A stretch of DNA of 34,168 bases, taken from positions 1-34,168 of the IMG/VR virus record IMGVR_UViG_3300046163_000027; one strand, 5' to 3'. Source of the stretch: a virus. The position numbers and the translations under genes are program-made. Positions 8,191 through 17,900 of this stretch are shown piece by piece. A model generated the notes under the pieces. It searched no databases. It was not told where the DNA came from and saw nothing but the letters and a program-made list of their open reading frames with translations. Within the stretch, counting starts at the first letter, position 1. Every line of letters starts with the position of its first letter.

Positions 8191-9690
8191 ATGAAAATAG
8201 TAGAATTAATTATAGACGAAGAACAAGAATTATCTGGAATAGAAGCAATCTCTATTGTAGATGAACCAGCAATAGAAGAAAACTTTATTGCATTATCTAA
8301 ACAGCACGAAATAAAATTAGCTGAAGTAGATAAAGAAAAGAAAATATTAATGGGTGCAGCTTTAGTTCCTAACAAGAATATTTATAGACGTAACGGAGAA
8401 GACGAGTATTATATATTCTTTAGTGAAGATACTGTTAGAAAAGCATCTGAACTATTCTTAATGAGAGGCAATCAAAATAAATCTACACTAGAGCATCAAG
8501 CTGAATTATATGGGTTATCTGTAGTTGAATCATGGATTATAGAAGATGATGTACACGATAAATCAAGAAAGTATGATATGGATTTACCTGTAGGTACTTG
8601 GATGGTATCTATGAAGGTAAACAACGATGAGGTTTGGGATAACTACGTTAAAACAGGTTTAGTAAAGGGATTCTCTATAGAAGGTTATTTTACAGATAAA
8701 ATTGCTATGAGTAAAATACAAGAAGTTAATGAGGAAGAAGAGGCAAGAGAAATACTATTGGAGATTGCCAATTCAATACTAGACAATAAGTATGAACTTA
8801 AAACTTATGGTGATTACGGAAGTGGTGTTAGAAACAATGCTAAAAGAGGTATTGAACTTAACAAAAAAGTAAATAATAAATGTGCCACAAGCGTAGGAAA
8901 AATAAGAGCTCAGCAGTTGTCAAGAGGTGAGAAATTAAGTGTGTCCACGATTAAGAGGATGTATTCATATTTAAGTCGAGCAGAAACTTACTATGATGCT
9001 GGAGACAGTAAAGCTTGCGGAACTATATCTTATTTGTTATGGGGTGGTAAAGCAGGTTTAAACTGGTCAAGAGGCAAGCTAAGAGAACTTGGTGAATTAA
9101 AAATGGCATCTATGGTTGTAGATAAAGACCATGCAATTATAAATGATAGATTAGCTTATTCAAGTAAAGAAAAGGCTGAGGAAATGGCAAAAGATTTAGA
9201 TTGTAAAGGAATACACGAACACGAGCTTGAAGGTAAAACTTGGTATATGCCTTGTGAACAACACAAACTAGCAGAAGTAGGAGAAGATGGAGCAATAAGA
9301 AAAAGTCCTAAAGCACCTAAATCTGATACACCTAATTCTAATCCTAAAGGAAAAGGAACTGCAAAAGGAGATGCTTCTGGGAAAAGAGGTGCTAAGGTAT
9401 CAGAAAAAGATAGAGCTTCCTTGAAGAAAAAAGCAGATGATTTTAATGAAAGGTATAAAGAAAAATTAGGTTATGGCATAACTGTTGGTATGCTAGCTTC
9501 AGTATTTCAAAGAGGACTTGGAGCATACAACACAAGTCATTCACCAAATGTTAAATCACCTTCACAGTGGGCACACGCTAGAGTAAATGCCTTTATGTAT
9601 TTAGTAAGAAACGGAAGACCAGAAAATGCTAAATACACTACTGATTATGATTTATTACCAACTAAACATCCTAAAAGCAGTAAGAAATGA
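8191..9690 (+). CDS. Multidomain prohead protease (XkdF-like) fused to three C-terminal modules
   Basis: Residues 1-170 look like an XkdF-type prohead serine protease, which matures the capsid by cleaving scaffold and coat. Candidate catalytic His102 lies in STLEHQ and Ser162 in KGFSIEGYF. Three modules follow: about 203-302 (NNKCATSVGKIRAQQLSRGE, YLLWGG), about 303-362 (short, with IHEHEL and WYMPCEQH), and about 383-499, a basic low-complexity linker followed by GITVGMLASVFQRGLGAY and SPSQWAHARVNAF. At 499 residues it is much longer than a bare protease of about 200. The extra modules may be virion or internal-head proteins released on maturation. It lies directly upstream of scaffold and coat genes. 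Confidence 0.75.
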   Translation: MKIVELIIDEEQELSGIEAISIVDEPAIEENFIALSKQHEIKLAEVDKEKKILMGAALVPNKNIYRRNGEDEYYIFFSEDTVRKASELFLMRGNQNKSTLEHQAELYGLSVVESWIIEDDVHDKSRKYDMDLPVGTWMVSMKVNNDEVWDNYVKTGLVKGFSIEGYFTDKIAMSKIQEVNEEEEAREILLEIANSILDNKYELKTYGDYGSGVRNNAKRGIELNKKVNNKCATSVGKIRAQQLSRGEKLSVSTIKRMYSYLSRAETYYDAGDSKACGTISYLLWGGKAGLNWSRGKLRELGELKMASMVVDKDHAIINDRLAYSSKEKAEEMAKDLDCKGIHEHELEGKTWYMPCEQHKLAEVGEDGAIRKSPKAPKSDTPNSNPKGKGTAKGDASGKRGAKVSEKDRASLKKKADDFNERYKEKLGYGITVGMLASVFQRGLGAYNTSHSPNVKSPSQWAHARVNAFMYLVRNGRPENAKYTTDYDLLPTKHPKSSKK

Positions 9691-9893
9691 GTAAAACCAA
9701 CGAAACATTAGGAAACGCTGTTCCAAGTGGCAGTAGAAGAGGTTGTATGTGTAAAGATGGCACATACTCAAGAAAGTGTTGTGATGGCACTTTAAGAAGT
9801 CAAGGTGTAGGAAGAATATCAGGTGTAGGTGTTTTATTGTTAGAATCAGGAGCAAACATACTACAAGAAAACGGTAACAATATAAAATTATAA
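9687..9893 (+). CDS. Small Cys-rich phage protein (68 aa)
   Basis: Overlaps the protease stop as ATGA. The core RRGCMCKDGTYSRKCCDG packs four cysteines into 13 residues, which suggests metal binding or disulfides, followed by a Gly-rich hydrophobic tail (GVGRISGVGVLLLESG). It sits in the head gene cluster between protease and scaffold. I believe similar short proteins occur in phages of this group, but I know no established function. Confidence 0.6.
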   Translation: MSKTNETLGNAVPSGSRRGCMCKDGTYSRKCCDGTLRSQGVGRISGVGVLLLESGANILQENGNNIKL

Positions 9894-9896
9894 ATA

Positions 9897-10343
9897 ATGT
9901 CAAAAAAAATATCACAATTAGATTCAATATCATCAATACAGGAAACTGATTTAATAGCTGTAGTACAGAGTGGTTCAACAAAAAAAGCTACAATAAGTCA
10001 AATTGAAAACTACTTAATTCCTACTAATTTAACAGTATCTAGTGGAGATACAATAAATTTATCAGATTCCACTTATTCTAATTCTATGCTTATAAGATTA
10101 TCTTGGAGTGGAGGTAATGGAACAATGACGTTAAACTTGCCTTCTGCCTCTGATAACACAAATAGAGTTATGAGATTTATTTCCAATGGAGGATTTGATA
10201 CTGCAACAAGAGTAGAGTTAAAACCAATAAACTCACAAACATTAGATGGTTCTACAAGTGCTTATGTAATCAATAAAGAGTTTGAGGGTATACAAGTATG
10301 GTCAGATGGTTCTGAATGGTTTATAATACAGAAAAAAGCATAA
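9897..10343 (+). CDS. Putative head fibre or decoration protein (148 aa)
   Basis: The N-terminus KKISQLDSISSIQETDLIAV followed by SGSTKKATISQIENYL matches the anchor module that begins many phage fibre and head-decoration proteins. About 100 residues of beta-rich sequence follow, ending WSDGSEWFIIQKK. The location between protease and scaffold favours a capsid surface role over a tail role. No enzymatic motif is present. Confidence 0.5.
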   Translation: MSKKISQLDSISSIQETDLIAVVQSGSTKKATISQIENYLIPTNLTVSSGDTINLSDSTYSNSMLIRLSWSGGNGTMTLNLPSASDNTNRVMRFISNGGFDTATRVELKPINSQTLDGSTSAYVINKEFEGIQVWSDGSEWFIIQKKA

Positions 10344-10408
10344 AAATCTAACAAGGTTTTTATATACAGTTAATTAGTTAAGATAAATTAATTTATAAAT
10401 CGAAATTT

Positions 10409-10942
10409 ATGGAAAACACTAAAGCTACATCAATTTTGAACGACATCATGGAAAAACTATCATTAGTTAAAAAGGATGAAGTAAAAGAAGTTGAGGTGAA
10501 TCAAGAAGTAAATCTTTCGGAAGAAGTTAAAGAAGAAGAAAAACTATCTCAAGAACTTACTGAACTTGCTTGTCAAGAAGAAGAAGTAAAAGAGGAGTTG
10601 TCTTCTGAAGAAGTTGTTTCTGAAGAGTTACAAGAGGAAGTTCCTGTAATAGAGGAAGCCTCTGAAGAAATTGAGATGGATAAAATGAAATACGTTAGTA
10701 AAGACGAATTTGATTCTAAAATCTCTGAACTAAAGAAAATGATTGAGGAAATGAAATTAGGTTACAGTGAGGAAAAACTATCTATGGAAAAAGAAATAGA
10801 AAAGTTATCTGCTGAACCAGCTTCAGAACCAATATCACACAACCCTGAAGGGGAAGTAAAACAAAACTTTAAATCTTATGGTCAAAACAGAGTTATGAAC
10901 ACTAGAGATAGAGTAATGAACAGAATTGCTAATTTAAAATAA
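10409..10942 (+). CDS. Putative capsid scaffolding protein (177 aa)
   Basis: Extremely Glu- and Lys-rich, with long predicted helices and coiled-coil stretches (about 20-85 and 95-130) and a short basic tail (NRVMNTRDRVMNRIANLK). Such composition, the gap of 25 bases before the major capsid gene and the position after the protease are the usual marks of a scaffolding protein, which shapes the procapsid and is then degraded. Identity by motif is impossible because scaffolds diverge fast. Confidence 0.65.
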   Translation: MENTKATSILNDIMEKLSLVKKDEVKEVEVNQEVNLSEEVKEEEKLSQELTELACQEEEVKEELSSEEVVSEELQEEVPVIEEASEEIEMDKMKYVSKDEFDSKISELKKMIEEMKLGYSEEKLSMEKEIEKLSAEPASEPISHNPEGEVKQNFKSYGQNRVMNTRDRVMNRIANLK

Positions 10943-10967
10943 ACTAAAAACTAAAATTAATTAAAAA

Positions 10968-11927
10968 ATGGCTACTACTACATCAATTACAAGTACTTAT
11001 GCTGGCGAATTTGCAGGCAAGTACATTTCTGCTGCTTTATTATCAGGTGTTACACTTGATAGAGGTGGTATTGAAATCAAACCAAATGTAAAGTTCAAAG
11101 AAGTAATCAAAAAAATTGCTACTGATGCTAACGTAATCAAAGATGCAACTTGTGATTTCACTGATACTGCAACTATTACATTAACTGAAAGAATCCTTCA
11201 ACCAGAAGAGTTCCAAGTAAACCTAGAGCTTTGTAAGAAAGACTTTAGAAGTGACTGGGAAGCTGTACAAATGGGATACTCTGCTTTTGACAACCTACCT
11301 CCAAAATTCTCTGACTACTTAATTGGTCACGTTTCTGGATTAGTTGCTGAAAAAACAGAAAACAACATTTGGAAAGGTGTTAACGGAAACGCTGGTGAAT
11401 TCGATGGATTTACAACTTTATTAGCTGCTGATGGTGACGTTATTGACGTTGCTGCTGCAACTGTAACATCTTCAAACGTTATTGCTCAACTAGGAGCTAT
11501 TGTTGATGCTATTCCTTCTTCACTATACGGAAAAGAAGATTTATATATCTATGTATCTCAAAACATCGCTAGAGCTTATGTAAGAGCTTTAGGAGGATTT
11601 GGAATCTTAGAAAATGCTGCTGGTACTGAAAACGTATCTAGCATTGGAGCAAACGGTGTGTCTAATCAAGGTACTATGTGGTGGCAAAATGGAGCATTAT
11701 CTTTTGATGGTGTAAAATTATTTGTTGCTAACGGACTTGCTGACAACAGAGCTGTTGCTGCTCAAAAATCTAACTTATTCTTCGGAACAGGTCTTTTATC
11801 TGACCACAACGAAGTTAAGTTAATCGATATGGCTGACCTAGATGGTTCTCAAAACGTAAGAGTTGTTATGAGATTTACTGCTGGTGTTCAGTATGGAATA
11901 GGGTCTGACATTGTACTATATTCTTAA
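10968..11927 (+). CDS. Major capsid protein (HK97-like fold)
   Basis: 319 residues, beginning MATTTSITSTYAGEFAG. It follows protease and scaffold and is closed by a strong terminator. It contains E-loop and P-domain-like segments with a C-terminal VRVVMRFTAGVQYGIGSDIV strand pair, common in HK97-type coats. Codon use differs from neighbours: many AAC, TTC, ATC and GAC codons in an otherwise A/T-ending genome, as expected for the most abundant protein. There is no long N-terminal delta domain in this ORF, consistent with the separate scaffold gene upstream. Confidence 0.85.
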   Translation: MATTTSITSTYAGEFAGKYISAALLSGVTLDRGGIEIKPNVKFKEVIKKIATDANVIKDATCDFTDTATITLTERILQPEEFQVNLELCKKDFRSDWEAVQMGYSAFDNLPPKFSDYLIGHVSGLVAEKTENNIWKGVNGNAGEFDGFTTLLAADGDVIDVAAATVTSSNVIAQLGAIVDAIPSSLYGKEDLYIYVSQNIARAYVRALGGFGILENAAGTENVSSIGANGVSNQGTMWWQNGALSFDGVKLFVANGLADNRAVAAQKSNLFFGTGLLSDHNEVKLIDMADLDGSQNVRVVMRFTAGVQYGIGSDIVLYS

Positions 11928-11950
11928 TAAATTAAATTAACCAAAAATTA

Positions 11951-11984
11951 GGGTAGGTGGGTAAATGCCTACTTACCCTTTTTT
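11951..11984 (+). terminator. Terminator after the capsid gene
   Basis: GGGTAGGTGGG pairs with GCCTACTTACCC (two G-T wobbles) around a short AAAT-type loop, followed by six T. The stem of 11-12 pairs in an AT-rich context is a strong intrinsic terminator. It lies 24 bases after the capsid stop and isolates the scaffold-capsid transcript from the tail tube gene. Confidence 0.9.
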
Positions 11985-12001
11985 ATAAAAAATAATAAAC
12001 T

Positions 12002-12574
12002 ATGGCTTGTGGACTAAATATAGGTAGAAAAGAACCTTGTAAAGATGTAGTTGGTGGTATAAAAAATATATATTTTGTTGACTTTGGTGATTTGGGAACT
12101 GTTAGTGAAACAGATGACGAAGTTACTAATATGACAGGAGACGGCAGTAACAATTTAACAGCATATAAGTATGAAGTTAAAGGAAACTCGTCTTTTGAAC
12201 AAAATATTACATCATCAAGAGAAAATGGAACTACATTCTTTGAACAAACATTAAATTTAACACTACATAAACTTTCTAAAGAAGACAATAAAGAATTAAA
12301 ATTGTTAGCTTACGGAAGACCTCATGTTGCTGTTGAAGATTATAATGGAAATGTATTTTTAATGGGATTAGAGCATGGAGCTGATGTTTCTGGTGGAACA
12401 GTTGTTACTGGAGCTGCTATGGGAGATTTAAGCGGATATACTTTAACTTTAAGTGGCATGGAAAGAAAACCAGCTAACTTTATGAGTGTTGATAGCACTT
12501 CTGCTACATTCCCATTCAGTGAATTTGCTGGATTAACTGGAACTGTAACTATTACGGAAGGTACTAATTTATAA
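12002..12574 (+). CDS. Major tail tube protein (190 aa)
   Basis: MACGLNIGRKEPCKD opens a 190-residue, beta-rich protein. It lies between two strong intrinsic terminators, which is typical for very abundant structural proteins. The segment YTLTLSGMERKPANFM and the preceding GDLSGYTL strand fit the single-domain tube subunits of siphoviruses, which polymerise as hexameric rings around the tape measure. It is placed apart from the other tail genes and inside the head block. The alternative is another abundant virion protein. Confidence 0.65.
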   Translation: MACGLNIGRKEPCKDVVGGIKNIYFVDFGDLGTVSETDDEVTNMTGDGSNNLTAYKYEVKGNSSFEQNITSSRENGTTFFEQTLNLTLHKLSKEDNKELKLLAYGRPHVAVEDYNGNVFLMGLEHGADVSGGTVVTGAAMGDLSGYTLTLSGMERKPANFMSVDSTSATFPFSEFAGLTGTVTITEGTNL

Positions 12575-12601
12575 TAACTAAATTTAATTGGGTTAAATTA
12601 A

Positions 12602-12626
12602 GGGATGCTTCGGTATCCCTTTTTTT
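12602..12626 (+). terminator. Terminator with TTCG tetraloop
   Basis: GGGATGC and GTATCCC pair around TTCG closed by a C-G pair, followed by seven T (12620-12626). This is a textbook UUCG hairpin terminator 28 bases after the tail tube stop. Confidence 0.92.
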
Positions 12627-12662
12627 ATGAAAACAAATTAGCGATTATTTGTTACTTATAAT

Positions 12663-12998
12663 ATGGTAGTATTAACAACATCAACAGGTGCTCAGAGTTT
12701 TAAGGTAATTCCTAGAAGTGCACAAAGCTCAGTTACGTTTGAACTAACTGATAAATCTAAAAGAACTACAAGTACTGTTAGTGTTTCTGTAACTAATTCA
12801 AATGGGTATATGACTGTTACAGGTAGTTTTTCATTAGTAGAAGGTAGATTTTATTCATTTGCAATTAAAAATGGTGCTGTAATTATATATAGAGGCTCTA
12901 TTTTTTGCACAGACCAAACTAATTTTAATACCTTTGATGTACACTCTGGAGAATACACTACAGAAAACACATACGATAACGATTTTGTAATAATATGA
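12663..12998 (+). CDS. Small beta-rich structural protein (111 aa)
   Basis: MVVLTTSTGAQSFKVIPRS begins a Ser/Thr/Val-rich 111-residue protein that looks wholly beta-structured (FELTDKSKRTTSTVSVSV, then YMTVTGSFSLVEG). The stop overlaps the portal start as ATGA, so it is coupled to portal translation. It is probably a minor virion protein. No catalytic motif is visible and I know no role for it. Confidence 0.55.
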   Translation: MVVLTTSTGAQSFKVIPRSAQSSVTFELTDKSKRTTSTVSVSVTNSNGYMTVTGSFSLVEGRFYSFAIKNGAVIIYRGSIFCTDQTNFNTFDVHSGEYTTENTYDNDFVII

Positions 12999-14242
12999 GA
13001 AAAGTAAATAAAATGGCAAAAAAAAGATATAATAGTAAACCGTTGCCAAAAGTAGAAAAAGGAAAGATACATATAGTTAATATGTCGTCTTATACACGAC
13101 CTGAAATCAAAGAACAATATAATAGAGATTGGGTAGAGTATGGAGATGATAATAATTATTTTAGCTATTTAATAGACAGATATAATGGCAGTCCTACGAA
13201 TAATGCTGCTATTAATGGTATTGCTGAAATGATATATGGAAAAGGAATTGATGCAGTTGACAGTAAAGAAAAAGAAGCTGACTATGTAGAAATGAAAGAG
13301 CTCTTTACTAAATCTTGTATGAAAAAAGTATGCTACGATTACAAAATGATGGGTCAGGCTGCAATTCAAATAATCTATTCTAAGGACAGAAAAAAGATTG
13401 TACAAGTAGAACATATACCTGTAGAGACGTTAAGGGCAGAGAAGGCAAATAACAAGGGTGAAATACAAGGTTATTACTATGCTAAAGATTGGTCAGACGT
13501 TACTTTTAAAACACAGCCTAAAAGAATACCTGCATTTGGAACTAGCAAGTCAGGATTAGAAATATTATATATTAAACCTTATAGAGCTGGGTTTTATTAT
13601 TATTCACCAGTAGATTATCAAGGAGGTTTACAGTATGCCGAATTAGAAGAAGAGATAGCTAACTATCATATAAATAATATACAAAATGGACTTGCACCAA
13701 GTATGCTTATAAACTTTAACAATGGCGTTCCTACAGAAGAGCAGAGAAGTTTGATTGAGCAAAACATACAAGAAAAGTTTAGTGGGTCTTCTAATGCTGG
13801 TAGATTTATATTGGCATTTAATGATAGCAAAGAACTGTCTGCAAGTATTGAGCCAGTTATACTAAGTGATGCACATGAACAATATAAGTTTCTTAGCGAT
13901 GAATCTATGAGAAAGGTAATGGTATCACACAGAATTGTATCGCCTATGCTTGTAGGTATAAAAGACAATACTGGTTTAGGTAATAATGCTGAAGAATTAC
14001 AAACAGCATCTTTACTTATGGATAATACGGTTATTAGACCAATGCAAGTTACCATACTAGATGAACTAGAAAAAGTATTGATGTACAATGGAATTGAATT
14101 AGATATATACTTTAAAACATTACAACCTTTAGAATTTACTGATTTAACAAATGCTATTACAGATGCAGAGATAGAAAAAGAAACAGGAATAAAAAAGGAA
14201 GATAGTGAAGAAATAGAAGAACAAATAAATATAGAAGAATAA
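12995..14242 (+). CDS. Portal protein (415 aa)
   Basis: Forms the dodecameric ring at the capsid vertex through which DNA passes. Features seen: N-terminal basic tail, DWVEYGDDNNYFSYLIDRYN, the helical stem region with NNAAINGIAEMIYGKG, and the C-terminal segment SHRIVSPMLVGIKDNTGLGN followed by long helices, all typical of siphovirus portals. The length is normal for the family. The start overlaps the upstream stop (ATGA); a second Met at 13013 could also serve. The stop overlaps the connector start (TAATG). Confidence 0.8.
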   Translation: MRKVNKMAKKRYNSKPLPKVEKGKIHIVNMSSYTRPEIKEQYNRDWVEYGDDNNYFSYLIDRYNGSPTNNAAINGIAEMIYGKGIDAVDSKEKEADYVEMKELFTKSCMKKVCYDYKMMGQAAIQIIYSKDRKKIVQVEHIPVETLRAEKANNKGEIQGYYYAKDWSDVTFKTQPKRIPAFGTSKSGLEILYIKPYRAGFYYYSPVDYQGGLQYAELEEEIANYHINNIQNGLAPSMLINFNNGVPTEEQRSLIEQNIQEKFSGSSNAGRFILAFNDSKELSASIEPVILSDAHEQYKFLSDESMRKVMVSHRIVSPMLVGIKDNTGLGNNAEELQTASLLMDNTVIRPMQVTILDELEKVLMYNGIELDIYFKTLQPLEFTDLTNAITDAEIEKETGIKKEDSEEIEEQINIEE

Positions 14243-14745
14243 TGGCAACAGCACTATTTATAAAAAGGTCAGATTTAGTTAAAAATACTGCATTAAATTC
14301 AAATGTAGATACAGATAAATTTATACAGTTTATTAGTTTGGCACAAGAAATTCATGTACAAAATTATTTAGGCACAGATTTATACGATAAAATAAGTTCT
14401 GATATAATAGCAGGAAGTTTAAGTGGAGATTACTTGGCTTTAGTTAATGACTATATACAACCAATGCTTATACACTTTGCTATGGTAGAATACTTGCCAT
14501 TTGCAGCATACTCTATATCAAATGGCGGAGTATATAAACACAATGCTGAAAACAGTCAGATAGCAAATAAAGAAGAGGTAGATTTCTTAATTCAAAAGGA
14601 GAGAGATTTTGCTGAGTATTATGCTCAAAGATTTATAGATTACATGACTTATAATGCACCATCTAAATTTGATGAGTATTATAGTAATTCTAATCAAGAT
14701 ATTTACCCAGATAAAGATACAGGATTTCACGGATGGGTATTATAA
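14242..14745 (+). CDS. Head-tail connector/adaptor protein (167 aa)
   Basis: MATALFIKRSDLVKNTALNS, then a mostly helical 167-residue protein (QFISLAQEIHVQNYLGTDLY, YIQPMLIHFAMVEYLPF). Helical proteins of this size immediately after the portal are usually gp6/gp15-type adaptors that bind the portal ring and present it to the tail. The arrangement and coupling by TAATG support this. No specific active residue exists for this family. Confidence 0.65.
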   Translation: MATALFIKRSDLVKNTALNSNVDTDKFIQFISLAQEIHVQNYLGTDLYDKISSDIIAGSLSGDYLALVNDYIQPMLIHFAMVEYLPFAAYSISNGGVYKHNAENSQIANKEEVDFLIQKERDFAEYYAQRFIDYMTYNAPSKFDEYYSNSNQDIYPDKDTGFHGWVL

Positions 14746-14849
14746 AAAAGAACTACAAACCTAAAGAGGTTAACGTAAAAAAATTATTAACTTATTTAAA
14801 AAAGAAAGATAATGGCAAACACAATAAATTGGGCAGAGATATACTGTAG
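14733..14849 (+). CDS. Tiny basic protein (38 aa)
   Basis: MGIIKKNYKPKEVNVKKLL, a strongly Lys-rich product, starting inside the last codons of the connector gene and overlapping the next small ORF. Continuity of tight overlaps between neighbours supports translation, but the ORF is short and could be fortuitous. Its function is unknown. Confidence 0.4.
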   Translation: MGIIKKNYKPKEVNVKKLLTYLKKKDNGKHNKLGRDIL

Positions 14850-14919
14850 CACCGAGTGGGGTGATACTGCAAACGAGAACACTTTACATATTGATTCACA
14901 ACCAACTTGTTTTGAATAA
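14812..14919 (+). CDS. Tiny protein upstream of the fibre gene (35 aa)
   Basis: MANTINWAEIYCSTEWGDT, 35 residues. The stop overlaps the fibre start as TAATG, and the start sits in an A-rich leader. Trp- and Cys-containing sequence of this kind looks non-random. It may assist fibre attachment or be a coupling leader. No known family function. Confidence 0.5.
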   Translation: MANTINWAEIYCSTEWGDTANENTLHIDSQPTCFE

Positions 14920-17900
14920 TGGCTACACTTTCAGGAAATAAAATAAAAGATACTTATCAGTCGCTTGTAAAGTTCTCTGATAATGGAAATATAACAGTTG
15001 GTGCTAAACAATTAACTGATGGTTTTGGTAATAACTCACCTATATTTATTTCTACTACTCAAGTAGGAATAGGAGTAACACCTGAATCAGGATTAAATCT
15101 TCACGTTTATGGTGATGCTAAAATAGGTAGCAATTTAACAGTAATTGGAAACTTAGTAGTAGAAGGAAGCACTACAACAGTAGGAACAGATACATTAACA
15201 GTAAAAGACCCTTTAATTGTACTGGCAAACAATAACACTTCTACAGATGCAGTTGATATAGGGTTTTATGGCAAATATACTCCTTCAGGTACTACACTAT
15301 ACTCAGGACTGTTTAGAGAAGCTCTAACAGGCAAATACAGATTATTCAAAGACTTACAAGAAGAACCTACTACAACAGTAAACACTAGTGGAACAGGATA
15401 TACTGTAGCTACTTTAGTTTCTAATTTAGAAGGAAACGTAACGGGTAATGTTACAGGTAATCTGACGGGGAATGTAACAGGAGGAACAATATCAGGTACT
15501 ACAGGCACATTTAGTGGAGATGTAGAGGTTAATGGTGGAGACTTGTCTATTACTTCTTCTACAGGATTAGCAAGTGTTGAACTTGGTGGAGCTTCAGGTG
15601 GTTATATAGACATTAAAGCACCTGAAAGCGATGATTATGATATGAGATTTATCGTTAGTCAAGGTGGTAATGAAATAACTACTGCAAGTGGTGATTTAAA
15701 AATAAATACAGCAAACACATTAGCCTTAACGATAGACACTTCACAAGATGCCACATTTGAAGGAGGTGTTACTGCAAGTAGTTTTAGTGGTAACTTAACA
15801 GGAAATGTTACAGGAAATTTAACGGGTAATGTCACAGGTAATGTTACTGGTAATGTTACAGGTGACGTAACAGGAGATGTTACAGGTGATGTAACTGGAA
15901 ATCTAACAGGTAATGTGACTGCAACTTCTGTATTAGCAGATGGGGTTACAGCAACTACTCAATCAGATGGAGACAACAGCACTAAAGTGGCTACTACTGC
16001 TTATGTAGATACTGCTATTACAGGTCACGATACATTAGCTGAGGTACTTGCAGGTGGTAATACTTCAGGTGGAACGTCAATGATTATTAGCAACGGAGAT
16101 GATTTTACAGTAAACACAAGTACGCTTAAAGTAGATTCAACTAATAGTCAAGTAGGTATAAATAATGCAAGTCCTTCAGGATTTACAAGTGGTGCTAAAG
16201 ATTTAATAATTGGAGATGGCACAAGTAATAGAGGAATAACAATATACTCAAGCAGTTTAGCTTATGGTCACTTATTCTTTCAAGATGCTGAATCTAGTAG
16301 TAGTACAAACGGAGGTTTTATTGCTTATACTCACGTTGGAGATGCTTTTGAAATTGGTGTAGCAGGAGCAGGATTAGGAGCAGGTAGTTTAAGTATAGGT
16401 TCTCGAGTATATACAAGAAAAGATTTTGCAGTTGATGCTACATACACAAATTTATTTGATACTCTTACTGTGGACGCTTCAACTGGAAAATTAGGAATAA
16501 GAAATGATGCTCCTGCATACCCATTAGATGTTAATGGAGAAGCAAATATCACTTCAGATTTAATAGTAGACACAGATACTTTGTTTGTAGATGCTTCAGA
16601 AGATTCTGTTGGTATTAATACAGTAAATCCTAGTTCTTATAGTAAACACGAATTAGTAATAACTGCACCAGATGAAGGGGGTATTACAATAGCTAGTGCG
16701 ACAGATGAGGCTGCATATTTAGACTTTTCAGATGGTTCTGGTGTAAAAAACTTTCTTCGTGTTGACCACGATGGAGATACATTTGGTTATAATTCTTGGG
16801 GTTCACACTTATTCACACTTGGTGAAGGAGTTGATTCTTTAACTTTAGATGACAATGGTGCAACTTTTGCAGGAAATGTAGGAATTGGAGGTGCTGCAAG
16901 CAGTACTCATACTCTTGATTTAAATAGTGCATCAAATTTAGCATTAAGATTTTATGATTCTACAACATTCAAAGCAGGTATGCAAGCTGTAGATACTGGA
17001 GGGCAAATGATTTCAAGTTCAGCAGATGGAGATTTTGCAATACGTTCTCAATCTAATATGCTTTTTTCTACTGGAGGAAATACAGAAAGAATGCGTATAG
17101 ATAGTTCTGGAAACGTAGGAATTGGAACGACTTCGCCTGACAATTCTTTGCATATTTTATATAATGATAGCACAATATATAGCAATAATACCTATAATGC
17201 AGGAATACAAATAGAAAATGAAAATAGTACAACAAACACTTTTTCACAACTACATTTTAGAAGTGGAAATTCGGATAGTTATATAAGAAACATTAAGGAG
17301 GGCAATAATTTATCATCTTTAGTATTTTTAACTGATAATGGAGGTGCAACTGGAGATGTTGGCGAGGTTATGCGTATAGATAGTTCTGGAAATATAACAA
17401 TAGGAGATAATAAAAGTATTATAAGTAATGGGAGTATTAGAATGGACATTGATAATGACAATGATTCAACTACAAGAGCATTTGTTGTAAGAAATGATGG
17501 TGGAACAAATACTTTGTTTAAAGTTCAAGAAGATGGAAACGTAGGAATTGGAATTGATTCGCCTGAAAATAAATTACACGTTGTAGGCGATGGTGATAGA
17601 ATTGAAATATCTAGTGATGATTATGATTTAGTTAAAATTGGTGCATATGGAGATACTGGTGCTGATATAGATAATGGCTTTTTAAATTTATCTTTAAATG
17701 GTTCTGAAAAAATAAGATTATTAGCAAATGGCACTTCATATTTTAATGGAGGAAACGTAGGAATTGGAGTTCAACCTGAAAGCACTTGGTACACGGGTGG
17801 TGAAACAAAAGCATTACAAATAGGTGGTACAGTATCTATATTTAATTTATTTGATACTCGTTCTGTTTTTGCAAACAATTATTACTTAACCACAGATGGT

